Shown piece by piece: positions 50,740 to 59,264 of a DNA stretch of 64,000 nucleotides. The stretch comes from an uncultured Hyphomonas sp. (GTDB taxonomy: Bacteria > Pseudomonadota > Alphaproteobacteria > Caulobacterales > Hyphomonadaceae): assembly GCF_963675305.1 (NCBI RefSeq), contig NZ_OY776147.1:186001-250000 (forward strand), in the 5' to 3' direction. How positions within the stretch are numbered: position 1 is the first letter of the stretch; the number at the start of each line of letters is the position of its first letter. The position numbers were made by a program, and so were the translations under genes. The notes below the pieces were generated by a model that saw nothing but the letters and a program-made list of their open reading frames with translations, was not told the DNA's origin and searched no databases.

Positions 50740-51911
50740 CGGACGAAGCGCTTCATCCTTTCGGTCCGCATTTCGGGTTCGGCCTTTATGTTCACTGGCC
50801 TTATTGCACGCGCATCTGCCCGTATTGCGATTTCAATGTCTACGCCGCCAAGGACCGCGACCCGTCGCTCCTGGTCGAGGCCATCTGCGACGATATTCGC
50901 GCGCATCGCCAGCGCATGCCGGATCATGGCGCTCTGGATTCGGTCTATCTCGGTGGTGGCACGCCGTCGCTCCTCGCGCCAGCGCACGTCAAGCGGGTTC
51001 TGGCCGCGGCGGATGAGGTGTTCGGAATCAGGCCCGGCGCGGAAGTGACGCTGGAGGCAAACCCCAACGATATCATGCGGGCAGATCTCGCCGGACTGAA
51101 AAGCGCAGGCGTGAACCGGCTGTCCGTCGGCGTCCAGTCGCTGCGCGATTCCGCGCTGGCTTTCCTCGGGCGTGACCATGATGCCGATGGCGCGCGGGCC
51201 AGTGTGGCGCGGGCGATGCGTGTCTTTCCTTCTGTGAGTGTGGACCTGATCTATGCCCGGCCGGATCAGCAGGCGGACGACTGGCAGAGCGAGCTCGAAG
51301 ATGTGCTCGCGCTCGGCATGCCGCATCTGTCGCTCTATGAACTGACCATCAAGGAAGGCACGGCATTCGGCCTGGCGGTCGGGCGTGGCCAGATCAATCC
51401 CATGCCGGATGATGACCAGGCCGACATGTTTGAGCTGACGCAGCAAATTCTGGAACAGGCCGGCCTGGCCGCTTACGAAGTCTCCAATCATGCGATGTCG
51501 CCGGAACATCAGTCCGTGCACAATATGATCTACTGGCAGGGCGGAGACTGGATCGGTGCAGGGCCAGGCGCGCATGGCCGCGTCACCGTCGGCGGGCACC
51601 GTTATGCCTATGAGGCGCACCGCCGTCCGGAAGTCTACATGGCGAATGTGCAGACGCTCGGGTCAGGCTGGGGTGAAGCGGAACGGCTGGACCGCAACGC
51701 CATCGCGCAGGAATTGCTGGCCATGGGACTGCGCCCCGCGACCGGGATCGACATTGCGCGGGTTGAGGCGGTCGCAGGACGGCCTGTGTCCCGCGAGAAG
51801 ATCGGCGTTTTCGTGGAACAGGGATGGCTGACCTTTGATCAGGGTGTCCTGTCCCTGACAGCGTCCGGCCGGTTGCTCGCGGACGCGATTACAGCGCAGC
51901 TCGCGCCATGA
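50736..51911 (+). CDS. hemW: Heme chaperone HemW (radical SAM)
   Basis: A 391-residue radical SAM protein starting GTG at 50736, inside the rdgB stop. It has the CxxxCxxC cluster motif in CTRICPYCDF, LGGGTPSLL, LEANPND and, in the C-terminal part, the HNMIYW signature that identifies HemW and not coproporphyrinogen oxidase HemN. It likely carries heme to target proteins. Confidence 0.94.
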   Translation: MTDEALHPFGPHFGFGLYVHWPYCTRICPYCDFNVYAAKDRDPSLLVEAICDDIRAHRQRMPDHGALDSVYLGGGTPSLLAPAHVKRVLAAADEVFGIRPGAEVTLEANPNDIMRADLAGLKSAGVNRLSVGVQSLRDSALAFLGRDHDADGARASVARAMRVFPSVSVDLIYARPDQQADDWQSELEDVLALGMPHLSLYELTIKEGTAFGLAVGRGQINPMPDDDQADMFELTQQILEQAGLAAYEVSNHAMSPEHQSVHNMIYWQGGDWIGAGPGAHGRVTVGGHRYAYEAHRRPEVYMANVQTLGSGWGEAERLDRNAIAQELLAMGLRPATGIDIARVEAVAGRPVSREKIGVFVEQGWLTFDQGVLSLTASGRLLADAITAQLAP

Positions 51912-51924
51912 CGGGATCCGTCGC

Positions 51925-52512
51925 TCAATCTGGCCGGAAGCGTCCCATCTTTTCTTCCCAATGGCGGCGGCAGAGCGAGACATAAGTCGATTTTCCGATG
52001 GAAACCTGATCGCCTTCAGTGGCGGCATTTCCTTCGGCATCAAGACGAATGACCATGGTCGCCTTGCGTCCGCATTCGCAGATTGTGCGCACTTCCCGCA
52101 GCGAATCCGCGATGGCGAGCAGGGCAGATGAGCCTTCGAACAATTCGCCGCGGAAATCGGTGCGCAGCCCATAGGCCAGCACCGGTACGTTCAGGTGATC
52201 CGCCACGCGTGCCAGCTGCCAGACCTGTTCCTTGGTCAGGAACTGGGCCTCATCGACAAAGATGGCATCGATACGGTGTTCCGACTGGCGGTCCCGTATC
52301 AGGGCAAGCAGGTCCGTCTTGTCCGTATACAACGTCGCATCGGCACCGATGCCGATGCGGGACGAGATGTGGCCGGCATCATCGTCCTTGTAGAGGGCGG
52401 AGGTGAGCAGGAGGACGTCCATCCCCCGCTCGCGATAATTGTACGCCGCCTGAAGCAGGATCGTTGACTTGCCTGCATTCATGGCGGCGTAGGAGAAGTA
52501 GAGCTTGGCCAT
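51925..52512 (-). CDS. tdk: Thymidine kinase
   Basis: A 195-residue type II thymidine kinase. The P-loop YAAMNAGKSTILLQ, the FVDEAQFLT motif, YGLRTDFRGELFEGS and paired Cys ligands in TICECGRKATM with a later CRRH are as expected. It phosphorylates thymidine in salvage. It converges with hemW with 13 bases between. Confidence 0.95.
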   Translation of the reverse strand: MAKLYFSYAAMNAGKSTILLQAAYNYRERGMDVLLLTSALYKDDDAGHISSRIGIGADATLYTDKTDLLALIRDRQSEHRIDAIFVDEAQFLTKEQVWQLARVADHLNVPVLAYGLRTDFRGELFEGSSALLAIADSLREVRTICECGRKATMVIRLDAEGNAATEGDQVSIGKSTYVSLCRRHWEEKMGRFRPD

Positions 52513-52532
52513 GCCGGGTGAGGCGTGATTGT

Positions 52533-54365
52533 CTATTCGAGGGCGAGGGCAACCCCGTCACGGCGCGGGTCTGCTCCGCCTTCGAGGCCATCCTCGCGCA
52601 CGATGATGACATGCAGGCCGGAATTCTCACCCTGGCGCTCTTCGACAGTATAGCCCATCTCACGCAGGGCTTCGGCTGCTTCCGGTCCGCCGTCGCGGTC
52701 GACTTCCACGCCGACCACATCGCCGCGGGCGATGATGTTCGGAAGGTTGATGGCTTCCTGAGCCGTCTTGCCCCATTCGAGCACACCGACCAGCGTCTTG
52801 GCGACATAGGCAACGATGGAGTTGCCGCCTGGCGATCCGGTGACCATGAACAGATCACCTTCCGGATCGAAGACAATCGTCGGCGACATGGACGAACGGG
52901 GGCGCTTGTTGCCGGCAACGGCATTGGCCACCGGCTTGCCGCCTTTTGTCGGTTCGCGCGAGAAATCGGTCAGCTGGTTGTTCAGCATGAAGCCGTGAAC
53001 CATGACGGAGTTCCCGAAGGCGGCTTCAACAGTCATCGTCATCGATACGGCGTTGCCATAGGGGTCGATGATCGAGAAATGCGTCGTACCCGGATGATGC
53101 TCGGTCGGGTCTTCACCCCACATCTGGCGCATCGGGCCGCGGCCGAGTGCAATCCCAGGATCCCCCGGCGTTGCATGCTGGTCTGGCGCGAAGACTTCGG
53201 TCGCCCGCACATCGAGATAGATCGGATCGATCAGTTCCGCCGCCGGGACCGGGACGAAGTCTGCGTCGGCGACATAATGGTCGCGGTCGGCATAGGACAG
53301 GCGTTGAGCATCGACGAAGGCTTTCAGGAAGCCTTCCTCGGTTGCCTCTTCTTCGCTGGTCGGCTTGAGGCGATCATAAAGACCGAGGATCATGTTCTGC
53401 GTCACACCGCCGGAAGATGGCGGCGGTGCCGAGCAGACCTCGTAGCCATCCGGTTCGACGCCGCACAGGGCCGGACGCACGGCGACTTCATAATTTGCGA
53501 GGTCTTCTACCGTCATGGCGCCCGGTAGGGATGGATCGTGCGATACGGCATAGGCGATCGATTCAGCGATCTCACCGGAATAGAAGGCGGACGGGCCTTC
53601 TGTCGCGATCCGCTTCAGCGTTTCGGCATAGGCCGGGTTGGTCTTGATCGAGCCTTCTGCCAGCGGCACGCCGTCCGGATAGAAATAGGCCGCAGATTCC
53701 GGCAGGTCATCCAGGCGGACATATTGCTGAAGGCGATCGCTGGCCAGCGTGGCGGCGAGCTTGCGTTCCACCACGAAGCCGTCTTCGGCGAGCGTGATGG
53801 CCGGCTGGAAGAGCTCTTCCCAGTCCAGCTTTCCGGCCGCGTCATGAGCCGACTTGTAGAGGGCGACTGCGCCCGGCACCCCGACCGACCGGCCTGACTG
53901 CCAGGACGAGAAGAAATCCATCACCTCGCCGTCTTTCATGAAATATTCCGGCGTGGCCGCGGCAGGCGCGCGCTCGCGTCCGTCAAATACGGTGACCTCG
54001 CCGCTGGCGTGATCGTAATAGACCATGAACCCGCCGCCGCCGATGCCGGAGCTTTCCGGCTCGACCAGGCCAAGGGCCGCATGCACAGCGATGGCGGCGT
54101 CGACGGCCGTGCCGCCTTCGCGCAGGATCGCTAGACCGGCTTCCACTGCCTCGGGATTTGCCGCGGCCACCATGGCGCCTTTGGTCCACGCATTCTCATC
54201 GGCAACTTCCACTTCGGCTTCGAGGGCTTCGGTGGCGGCCGCCTCTGCCGCGCTCTGCGCCGCTTCGGAGACCGAGACGTCCTGCTTTCCGTCCGGCGCT
54301 GCACAGGCGGACAGCAGAAGGGCGGCAAGGAAGGGGGCGGCAAGGAGGGGGCGGGCGATCTTCAT
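52533..54365 (-). CDS. ggt: Gamma-glutamyltransferase lipoprotein
   Basis: A 610-residue Ntn-hydrolase. The lipobox LLLSAC (Cys about 21) suggests lipid anchoring in the periplasm or outer membrane. The catalytic Thr lies in GTTHFSIIDPYGNAVSM at about residue 425, the start of the small subunit after self-cleavage, preceded by GSTIGS-like GGNSIVAYV later and the substrate loop PRSSMSPTIV. It cleaves gamma-glutamyl bonds, notably in glutathione. It stands head to head with the P1 peptidase gene. Confidence 0.94.
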   Translation of the reverse strand: MKIARPLLAAPFLAALLLSACAAPDGKQDVSVSEAAQSAAEAAATEALEAEVEVADENAWTKGAMVAAANPEAVEAGLAILREGGTAVDAAIAVHAALGLVEPESSGIGGGGFMVYYDHASGEVTVFDGRERAPAAATPEYFMKDGEVMDFFSSWQSGRSVGVPGAVALYKSAHDAAGKLDWEELFQPAITLAEDGFVVERKLAATLASDRLQQYVRLDDLPESAAYFYPDGVPLAEGSIKTNPAYAETLKRIATEGPSAFYSGEIAESIAYAVSHDPSLPGAMTVEDLANYEVAVRPALCGVEPDGYEVCSAPPPSSGGVTQNMILGLYDRLKPTSEEEATEEGFLKAFVDAQRLSYADRDHYVADADFVPVPAAELIDPIYLDVRATEVFAPDQHATPGDPGIALGRGPMRQMWGEDPTEHHPGTTHFSIIDPYGNAVSMTMTVEAAFGNSVMVHGFMLNNQLTDFSREPTKGGKPVANAVAGNKRPRSSMSPTIVFDPEGDLFMVTGSPGGNSIVAYVAKTLVGVLEWGKTAQEAINLPNIIARGDVVGVEVDRDGGPEAAEALREMGYTVEERQGENSGLHVIIVREDGLEGGADPRRDGVALALE

Positions 54366-54445
54366 GGGAGTGTCCTTGGCTTGCGTGAGTCGCGGCGGAC
54401 CTTAAGAGAGTGAGTTCCAAAGGGAAAGACCGACAGGACATTGTC

Positions 54446-55447
54446 ATGGCCACAACCGCCGGGAAACGGAATCTCATCACCGATGTCAAAGGATTGCGCG
54501 TCGGGCAGGCACATGATGCCCGCATCAACACCGGTGTGACCGTCATTCTGCCGGATCAGCCAGCCGTTGCGGCCTGTGCCGTCGCCGGTGGCGGACCGGG
54601 GACACGGGAAACCGATTTGCTGTCGGCCGGCGCAATGGTGGACCAGGTGGACGGGGTTTTCCTGTCGGGCGGCAGCGCGTTCGGCCTGGGCGCCGCCGAT
54701 GGCGTCATGGCCGGTCTCAAACAGGCGGGCCGGGGCTTCAGCCTTGTCGAGCGCCCCGGCGTGCCGCCGACGCCGATCGTGCCCGGCGCCATTCTCTATG
54801 ACCTCGCCAATGGCGGCGACAAGGACTGGGACGGCATCGCGCCTTATGCCGCGCTGGGCCTCGAAGCCTTCAACGCCGCTTCCGGAACAGTTGCGCTTGG
54901 CCGGGCAGGGGCGGGGCATGGCGCCCGGGCCGGCCAGCATCCGGGCGGAACCGGCTCGGCCAGCGCGGTCATGCCGGAAGGGATCACCGTCGGCGCGCTG
55001 GCCTGTGTGAACTGCTTCGGCTCTGTGCTGATGCCCGGAACAGATGCCTATTGGGCGTGGCCTTATGAGATGGAGGGCGAGTTCGGCGGTGCCCGCCCGC
55101 CTGCAGACTTCTCCATGGATGCAGAGGACTGGGGTGCAGCAAAGGCCAATCCGGGCCTTGGTCAGAACACTACAATTGCCTGCGTCGCCACAGATGCCGC
55201 CCTGACCCCGTCCCAGGCGCAGCGGGTGGCGCAGATGGCGTTGTCCGGGTTTTCCCGCGCGATCCGCCCGGTATTTGCGCCTTTCGACGGGGATGCTGTA
55301 TTTGTGCTATCAACCAAAGGTGTGGCGCTGCCCGAGCCGGATCCGCTGATGGTGACCCGGATTGGAGAGCTCGCTGCCTCGACGCTCGCCCGGGCCATTG
55401 CGCGCGGTGTGCATGAGGCGCGCAGGCAGGCGGGGGCGGTGGCCTGA
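54446..55447 (+). CDS. P1 family peptidase (DmpA-like Ntn hydrolase)
   Basis: A 333-residue protein. The N-terminal part NLITDVKGLRVGQAHDA and VDGVFLSGGSAFGLGAADGVM are S58/P1 family blocks. The self-processing site is most likely in HPGGTGSASAVMPEGITVGAL, giving a Ser or Thr nucleophile. D-aminopeptidase DmpA and beta-aminopeptidases belong here. The ATG at 54446 has ACAGGACA upstream. A trypsin-like protease follows 29 bases on. Confidence 0.88.
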   Translation: MATTAGKRNLITDVKGLRVGQAHDARINTGVTVILPDQPAVAACAVAGGGPGTRETDLLSAGAMVDQVDGVFLSGGSAFGLGAADGVMAGLKQAGRGFSLVERPGVPPTPIVPGAILYDLANGGDKDWDGIAPYAALGLEAFNAASGTVALGRAGAGHGARAGQHPGGTGSASAVMPEGITVGALACVNCFGSVLMPGTDAYWAWPYEMEGEFGGARPPADFSMDAEDWGAAKANPGLGQNTTIACVATDAALTPSQAQRVAQMALSGFSRAIRPVFAPFDGDAVFVLSTKGVALPEPDPLMVTRIGELAASTLARAIARGVHEARRQAGAVA

Positions 55448-55476
55448 AAGGAAGACGGCGGGGAAGGACTGTTGCC

Positions 55477-56484
55477 ATGAAGCTGGCTTGGAAGTGGGGG
55501 ATTGCGACTGCCATGCTGGCCCTCGCGACGGCATGTGTCATTGGCGGGCGTGAAGCCGATCCGGAGGATTGGCCGGGTGTCGTCTCGCTGCAATCCCAGC
55601 AGGGCCGCAACATCTATCATGAGTGCGGCGCCGCGATGATCTCTCCTGAATGGGCCCTGACCGCGGCCCACTGCATGGAGACGGTCCGGATCGATGCCGA
55701 TCTGGGCCGGGCCGTGCAATACCTTCCGGATGGGCGGGGCGAGCTGAAAAAGTTTGGCCCGCTCCAGCTTGTGGTCGGCGCCGGGACGCTTCTGGAGACG
55801 CCGAAAGATGCAACCTTTCCGGTCGACCGGATTGTCATGCACCCCGGCTATGAGGCCGGCCATGCCGAACGCGGCAACGATCTGGCGCTGATCCATATCT
55901 CAGGACGCTGGGACGGCCCGCTCTCGCGGCTCGATGGGCTGACGGGGCGTGCGCCAGACCTCGACATGCCGGAAACGGAGGTCGTGGTTGCCGGCTACGG
56001 CAACACGGAAGAGCAGGGCAGTCAGGAAGAGGGGTTCAACCGGACCGGCCGGCATGTCAGCGCGCCAAGCCTCGCCCTGATGGAAGGGATTGTCCCGCCG
56101 GTCGAACCGGAGACCTGTGGCCAGCAGATCGCCACGCTCATCGACAAATACGGTCTCGACGAGGAATTTGCAGGCGTCAGCATCGATCCGGCCCTGCAGC
56201 TCTGCGCGGGGACGGGGGGCACCGATTCCTGCCAGGGGGACAGCGGTGGTCCGCTTGTCGCCCGGACCTGGGCAGACGGCCCGGTGCAGATTGGCGTGGT
56301 GAGTTGGGGACTGGGCTGCGCCCGGCCGGACAGTCCGGGCATCTATATGCGGGTTTCGGCCTATTCAGGCTGGATTTCCGATGTGACCGGAATCGAACCG
56401 GACCTCGACGCGCCACCCGCGCATCTCCCCGAATATGACCGTCCGGCTGGCCACGAGACCGGAACGGAAGACGCCGGGGATTAG
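55477..56484 (+). CDS. Trypsin-like serine protease, exported
   Basis: A 335-residue chymotrypsin-fold protease. The triad is TAAHC (His about 65), NDLALI (Asp about 133) and DSCQGDSGGPLV (Ser about 255); a GVVSWGLGCARPDSPGIYMRV block follows as substrate pocket. The signal peptide runs straight into CVIGGREA, so VIGG, the segment that must be free in active trypsins, begins right after the Cys. This may be a lipoprotein (lipobox LATAC) or a protease freed by signal peptide cleavage. C-terminal 35 residues are acidic and Pro-rich. Confidence 0.9.
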   Translation: MKLAWKWGIATAMLALATACVIGGREADPEDWPGVVSLQSQQGRNIYHECGAAMISPEWALTAAHCMETVRIDADLGRAVQYLPDGRGELKKFGPLQLVVGAGTLLETPKDATFPVDRIVMHPGYEAGHAERGNDLALIHISGRWDGPLSRLDGLTGRAPDLDMPETEVVVAGYGNTEEQGSQEEGFNRTGRHVSAPSLALMEGIVPPVEPETCGQQIATLIDKYGLDEEFAGVSIDPALQLCAGTGGTDSCQGDSGGPLVARTWADGPVQIGVVSWGLGCARPDSPGIYMRVSAYSGWISDVTGIEPDLDAPPAHLPEYDRPAGHETGTEDAGD

Positions 56485-56570
56485 GTTCCGTCGGATCTGC
56501 TGCACAAGGCCGGGAAAACGGGCTTGCATCCCTTGGGGGCTGACTGTATGTGTCCGCCTTCTTTCGGCCG

Positions 56571-56647
56571 GCACCGGTAGCTCAGTTGGATAGAGCACTA
56601 GACTACGAATCTAGGGGTCGGGGGTTCGAATCCTCCCCGGTGCGCCA
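56571..56647 (+). tRNA. tRNA-Arg (anticodon ACG)
   Basis: A 77-nucleotide cloverleaf with CCA encoded. The acceptor GCACCGG pairs with CCGGTGC, the D arm is GCTCAGTTGGATAGAGC, the anticodon stem CTAGA/TCTAG holds CTACGAA with anticodon ACG, and the T arm is GGGGGTTCGAATCCTCC. It reads CGU, CGC and CGA after editing to inosine. Confidence 0.96.
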
Positions 56648-56714
56648 TTTTCCTTTGAAATGAAGACGCTGTGCGGTCTGCAGAAGCAGGGTGTGGATCA
56701 GCGAGCGTCGTGGG

Positions 56715-57119
56715 TCAGGTGGTTGCAGATCCGGCGGGCTCAGATAGCAGTTGCGCGGCGATCTCCATAGCCTCTTCACGAGACGTGGTGAGCTTCATCG
56801 GAAAACCCCAGACTTTACTAAAGGCAACGCCGAAAGCCTTGAATGCCATGCGCTTGGCAGCGTTCGGTTCAATCACGATCATCGCCAGCACGAGCGTCCG
56901 CAATTCGGCCTTGTGTTTCTTCATCCACAGCACGGTGCGTTTCTTTTCTTCCTGGCTGTGCGCATGGTCTTCGGTCGGCGCGTTGTCGGTCAGGATCACG
57001 AAAGGTGTGCCGCGCCTGAAGCTCGCCTCCAACACTTCGAAGTCCTCGTCGTGGTCGTGATCGGGCGCTTCGTCATAACTCATCCAGACGAGCGGGAAAT
57101 TCGTGTTGTCCAAAGGCAT
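56715..57119 (-). CDS. Conserved hypothetical protein divergent from AraC regulator
   Basis: A 134-residue protein starting MPLDNTNFPLVWMSYDEAP with AAGGAGACG upstream. It has an acidic DHDHDEDFEVLEASF stretch and an alpha/beta pattern (RGTPFVILTDNAPTED, LVLAMIVIEPNAAKRMAF, then a C-terminal helix) that suggests a STAS/SpoIIAA-like fold. The frame extends upstream but into the AraC promoter region. It may be the target of the AraC protein (inference). Confidence 0.68.
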   Translation of the reverse strand: MPLDNTNFPLVWMSYDEAPDHDHDEDFEVLEASFRRGTPFVILTDNAPTEDHAHSQEEKKRTVLWMKKHKAELRTLVLAMIVIEPNAAKRMAFKAFGVAFSKVWGFPMKLTTSREEAMEIAAQLLSEPAGSATT

Positions 57120-57244
57120 GCGTCGTCTCCTTGCGCGTATCCCTCCTGCCTGAAAGCCATACGACCGACAGCGGCTGGCGTCATTGCGCAACCTTGCCAA
57201 TATATGTTTCAATTCGGCCAAAGTGGAAAACACCGGGGCCCTTG

Positions 57245-58066
57245 ATGCATTTAGACGTCCGTAGCGATTGGCTGTCTCATGTCGATGAGGTTCCCCGTGC
57301 GCTGGTCGCGGCCAATGCTGTCGCTAACCTTGAGGCCCTGGAGCATTCGCCGCGGCACCAGCATCAGAAAGCACAACTGCTTTTCACGGTCCGCGGCGTC
57401 ATCAATTGCGAGGTCGACGACGCTGTCTGGATCGTGCCGCCGCAATGCGCCGTATGGATTCCTGGCGGGCTACCCCATACCGTTTTCGGCTCCGGCGAGG
57501 TGGAGTGCATCTCCCTCTTCATCGACCCTCCTGGATCTCCGAATCTGCCGACCGAATGCTGCACCATCACGGTGTCGAGCTTTTTCCGTCAGCTGCTGAT
57601 GCGGGCCAACGATCTGCCGGAACTCTATGACATTGACGGTCCGGACGGCCGCATCGTGTCCGTTATCTTCGATGAGCTGGCTGCCGCATCGGTCGAAGAC
57701 CTGCGCCTGCCGATCCCCGGCGATCCGCGCCTGAAGAAGCTCACCGACCTGTTGATCGCAGCCCCTGCGGATCGTTCCACTGTCGCGGAGTGGGCCGCCC
57801 GCATCGCGCTCAGCGAGCGCAGCCTGAGCCGTCTGCTGACGGAAGAAGTGGGCATGAGTTTCGGCCGCTGGCGTCGGCAGTTGCATATTGTCCTCGCTTT
57901 GCGGCAGCTGAGTGCCGGCCAGACGGTCCAGGCCGTCGCGATGGACCTCGGCTATGAAAGCGCCAGCAGTTTCGTCACCATGTTCCGAAAGATGGTCGGC
58001 AAACCGCCAAGCCGCTATCTGCTTGAGCGGCTGAAGCCTGCACCTCGCGATTATGGAGGGTATTAG
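57245..58066 (+). CDS. AraC family transcriptional regulator with cupin N-terminus
   Basis: A 273-residue protein. The N-terminal cupin is seen in HSPRHQHQKAQLLFTVRGVI and WIVPPQCAVWIPGGLPHTVFG. The C-terminal domain has two helix-turn-helix units: AEWAARIALSERSLSRLLTEEVGMSFGRW-like segment (visible as LSERSLSRLL) and VQAVAMDLGYESASSFVTMF. The ATG at 57245 is chosen as the cupin should start near it. The ligand is unknown. Confidence 0.88.
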   Translation: MHLDVRSDWLSHVDEVPRALVAANAVANLEALEHSPRHQHQKAQLLFTVRGVINCEVDDAVWIVPPQCAVWIPGGLPHTVFGSGEVECISLFIDPPGSPNLPTECCTITVSSFFRQLLMRANDLPELYDIDGPDGRIVSVIFDELAAASVEDLRLPIPGDPRLKKLTDLLIAAPADRSTVAEWAARIALSERSLSRLLTEEVGMSFGRWRRQLHIVLALRQLSAGQTVQAVAMDLGYESASSFVTMFRKMVGKPPSRYLLERLKPAPRDYGGY

Positions 58067-58171
58067 AGAACCAGAGAGCTATGGCGTAAACGCCGTGCTC
58101 ATCTTCCCGGGTTCGCCATTTGAAAGAACGGATGCCTCTCGTGAGAGGCACCCATTGGTGAGTGGCGTATA

Positions 58172-59263
58172 TCAGGCGGCCGCGCTGGCGGATTTCCGGT
58201 CTTCCGCACCGGATGCAGGTGGGGGCGCTCCATCTGACGGGCGGTAATCCTGCGCTTGCTGGTCTGCCATGCGCGCGCCGATGAATTTCAGCAATGGCAT
58301 CAGGAGGAGCGAGCCAGCCTGCTGCACCTTGTAGCTGTGCCCGACGAAAGGGATCTTCCGGATCAGGGGTTTCGCCACGCCTTCGCGATAGCGCCAACCC
58401 GTGAGTTTCAGGTAGCGGTCGAAATAGGGGTCATTCTCCAGTTTCCATTTTTTCTGGAAGTGGCTGAGGCTCTGGCGCTGCCATTTCGGCGACCAGCGCA
58501 GCAGGAAGAAGGCGCGGTCGACCGGTTCCACCGGATGGGCCCTGCTCGGCACGCAGAAGGTCACGACCGACGTCGGTTCCAGCATGATACGCCCGCCCTT
58601 GCTCCAGACGTTTACGCTGAAGTCCACATGATCCTTGGAGCAGGGCATGCTCTCGTCGAACTCTCCCAGCCAATCGAAGGCATCCCGGCGAACGAGGAAA
58701 CAGTGTACTTCCGTGACCTGTGTTTCTGTGCGGGTAAGCTCAACATCGCTGACCTGTTCGCCCTGGTGCCAGAGATGGCTGTCGGACAGGCGGCGCTGAT
58801 CTTCCGTGCCATTGAAGAAGGCATCCATGTCGTCGGTAAAATTGCCGCCGGCCTGGTGAATTTCCGTATGAAGGGGCGTGCCCTGGCAGATCAGGGGCTG
58901 GACCACTTCGGCGCCGGTTTCCTCGGCGCATTTCACGAGGTTTGCCAGCCAGCCGCCGGTGACGAGCACATCATTCTCGCAATAGACGACATAGGGTGTG
59001 GTCGACAGGCGCAGGCCGATATTGCGAGCCTGGCAGGGGGCCAGGAAATGGTCGTAGCGCAGGTAGCGGAATCCGTTTTTCTCACAAACAGCGCGGATTT
59101 CGTCGGCAACATGTTTCGGGCTGCCGCCGTCCACATAGATAAGCTCGTAGGGGCGGGTCGTCACCTCGGCAATCTCGTTTAGTACCCGGACGGCCATGCT
59201 GAACCGGTCACGCGCGGTCATGATGATCGTGGCCTTGGCCTCGGGGGTCATTGCTTCAGTCAT
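58172..59263 (-). CDS. Glycosyltransferase family 2
   Basis: A 363-residue GT-A type glycosyltransferase: ATIIMTARDRFSMAVRVLNE, LIYVDGGSPKHVADEI, PCQARNIGLRLSTTPYVVYCENDVLVTGGW (visible as YCENDVLV, the DxD equivalent) and a C-terminal basic segment (KWQRQSLSHF). It is read with the GT4 gene 1 base upstream. Sugar donor unknown; likely surface polysaccharide. Confidence 0.88.
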   Translation of the reverse strand: MTEAMTPEAKATIIMTARDRFSMAVRVLNEIAEVTTRPYELIYVDGGSPKHVADEIRAVCEKNGFRYLRYDHFLAPCQARNIGLRLSTTPYVVYCENDVLVTGGWLANLVKCAEETGAEVVQPLICQGTPLHTEIHQAGGNFTDDMDAFFNGTEDQRRLSDSHLWHQGEQVSDVELTRTETQVTEVHCFLVRRDAFDWLGEFDESMPCSKDHVDFSVNVWSKGGRIMLEPTSVVTFCVPSRAHPVEPVDRAFFLLRWSPKWQRQSLSHFQKKWKLENDPYFDRYLKLTGWRYREGVAKPLIRKIPFVGHSYKVQQAGSLLLMPLLKFIGARMADQQAQDYRPSDGAPPPASGAEDRKSASAAA

Positions 59264-59264
59264 A

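Noticed and set aside
58134..58149. GCCTCTC...GAGAGGC hairpin between AraC and GT2 as a terminator
   Set aside because: A hairpin is present between the converging genes but no T run follows on either strand, so a terminator call is not supported.
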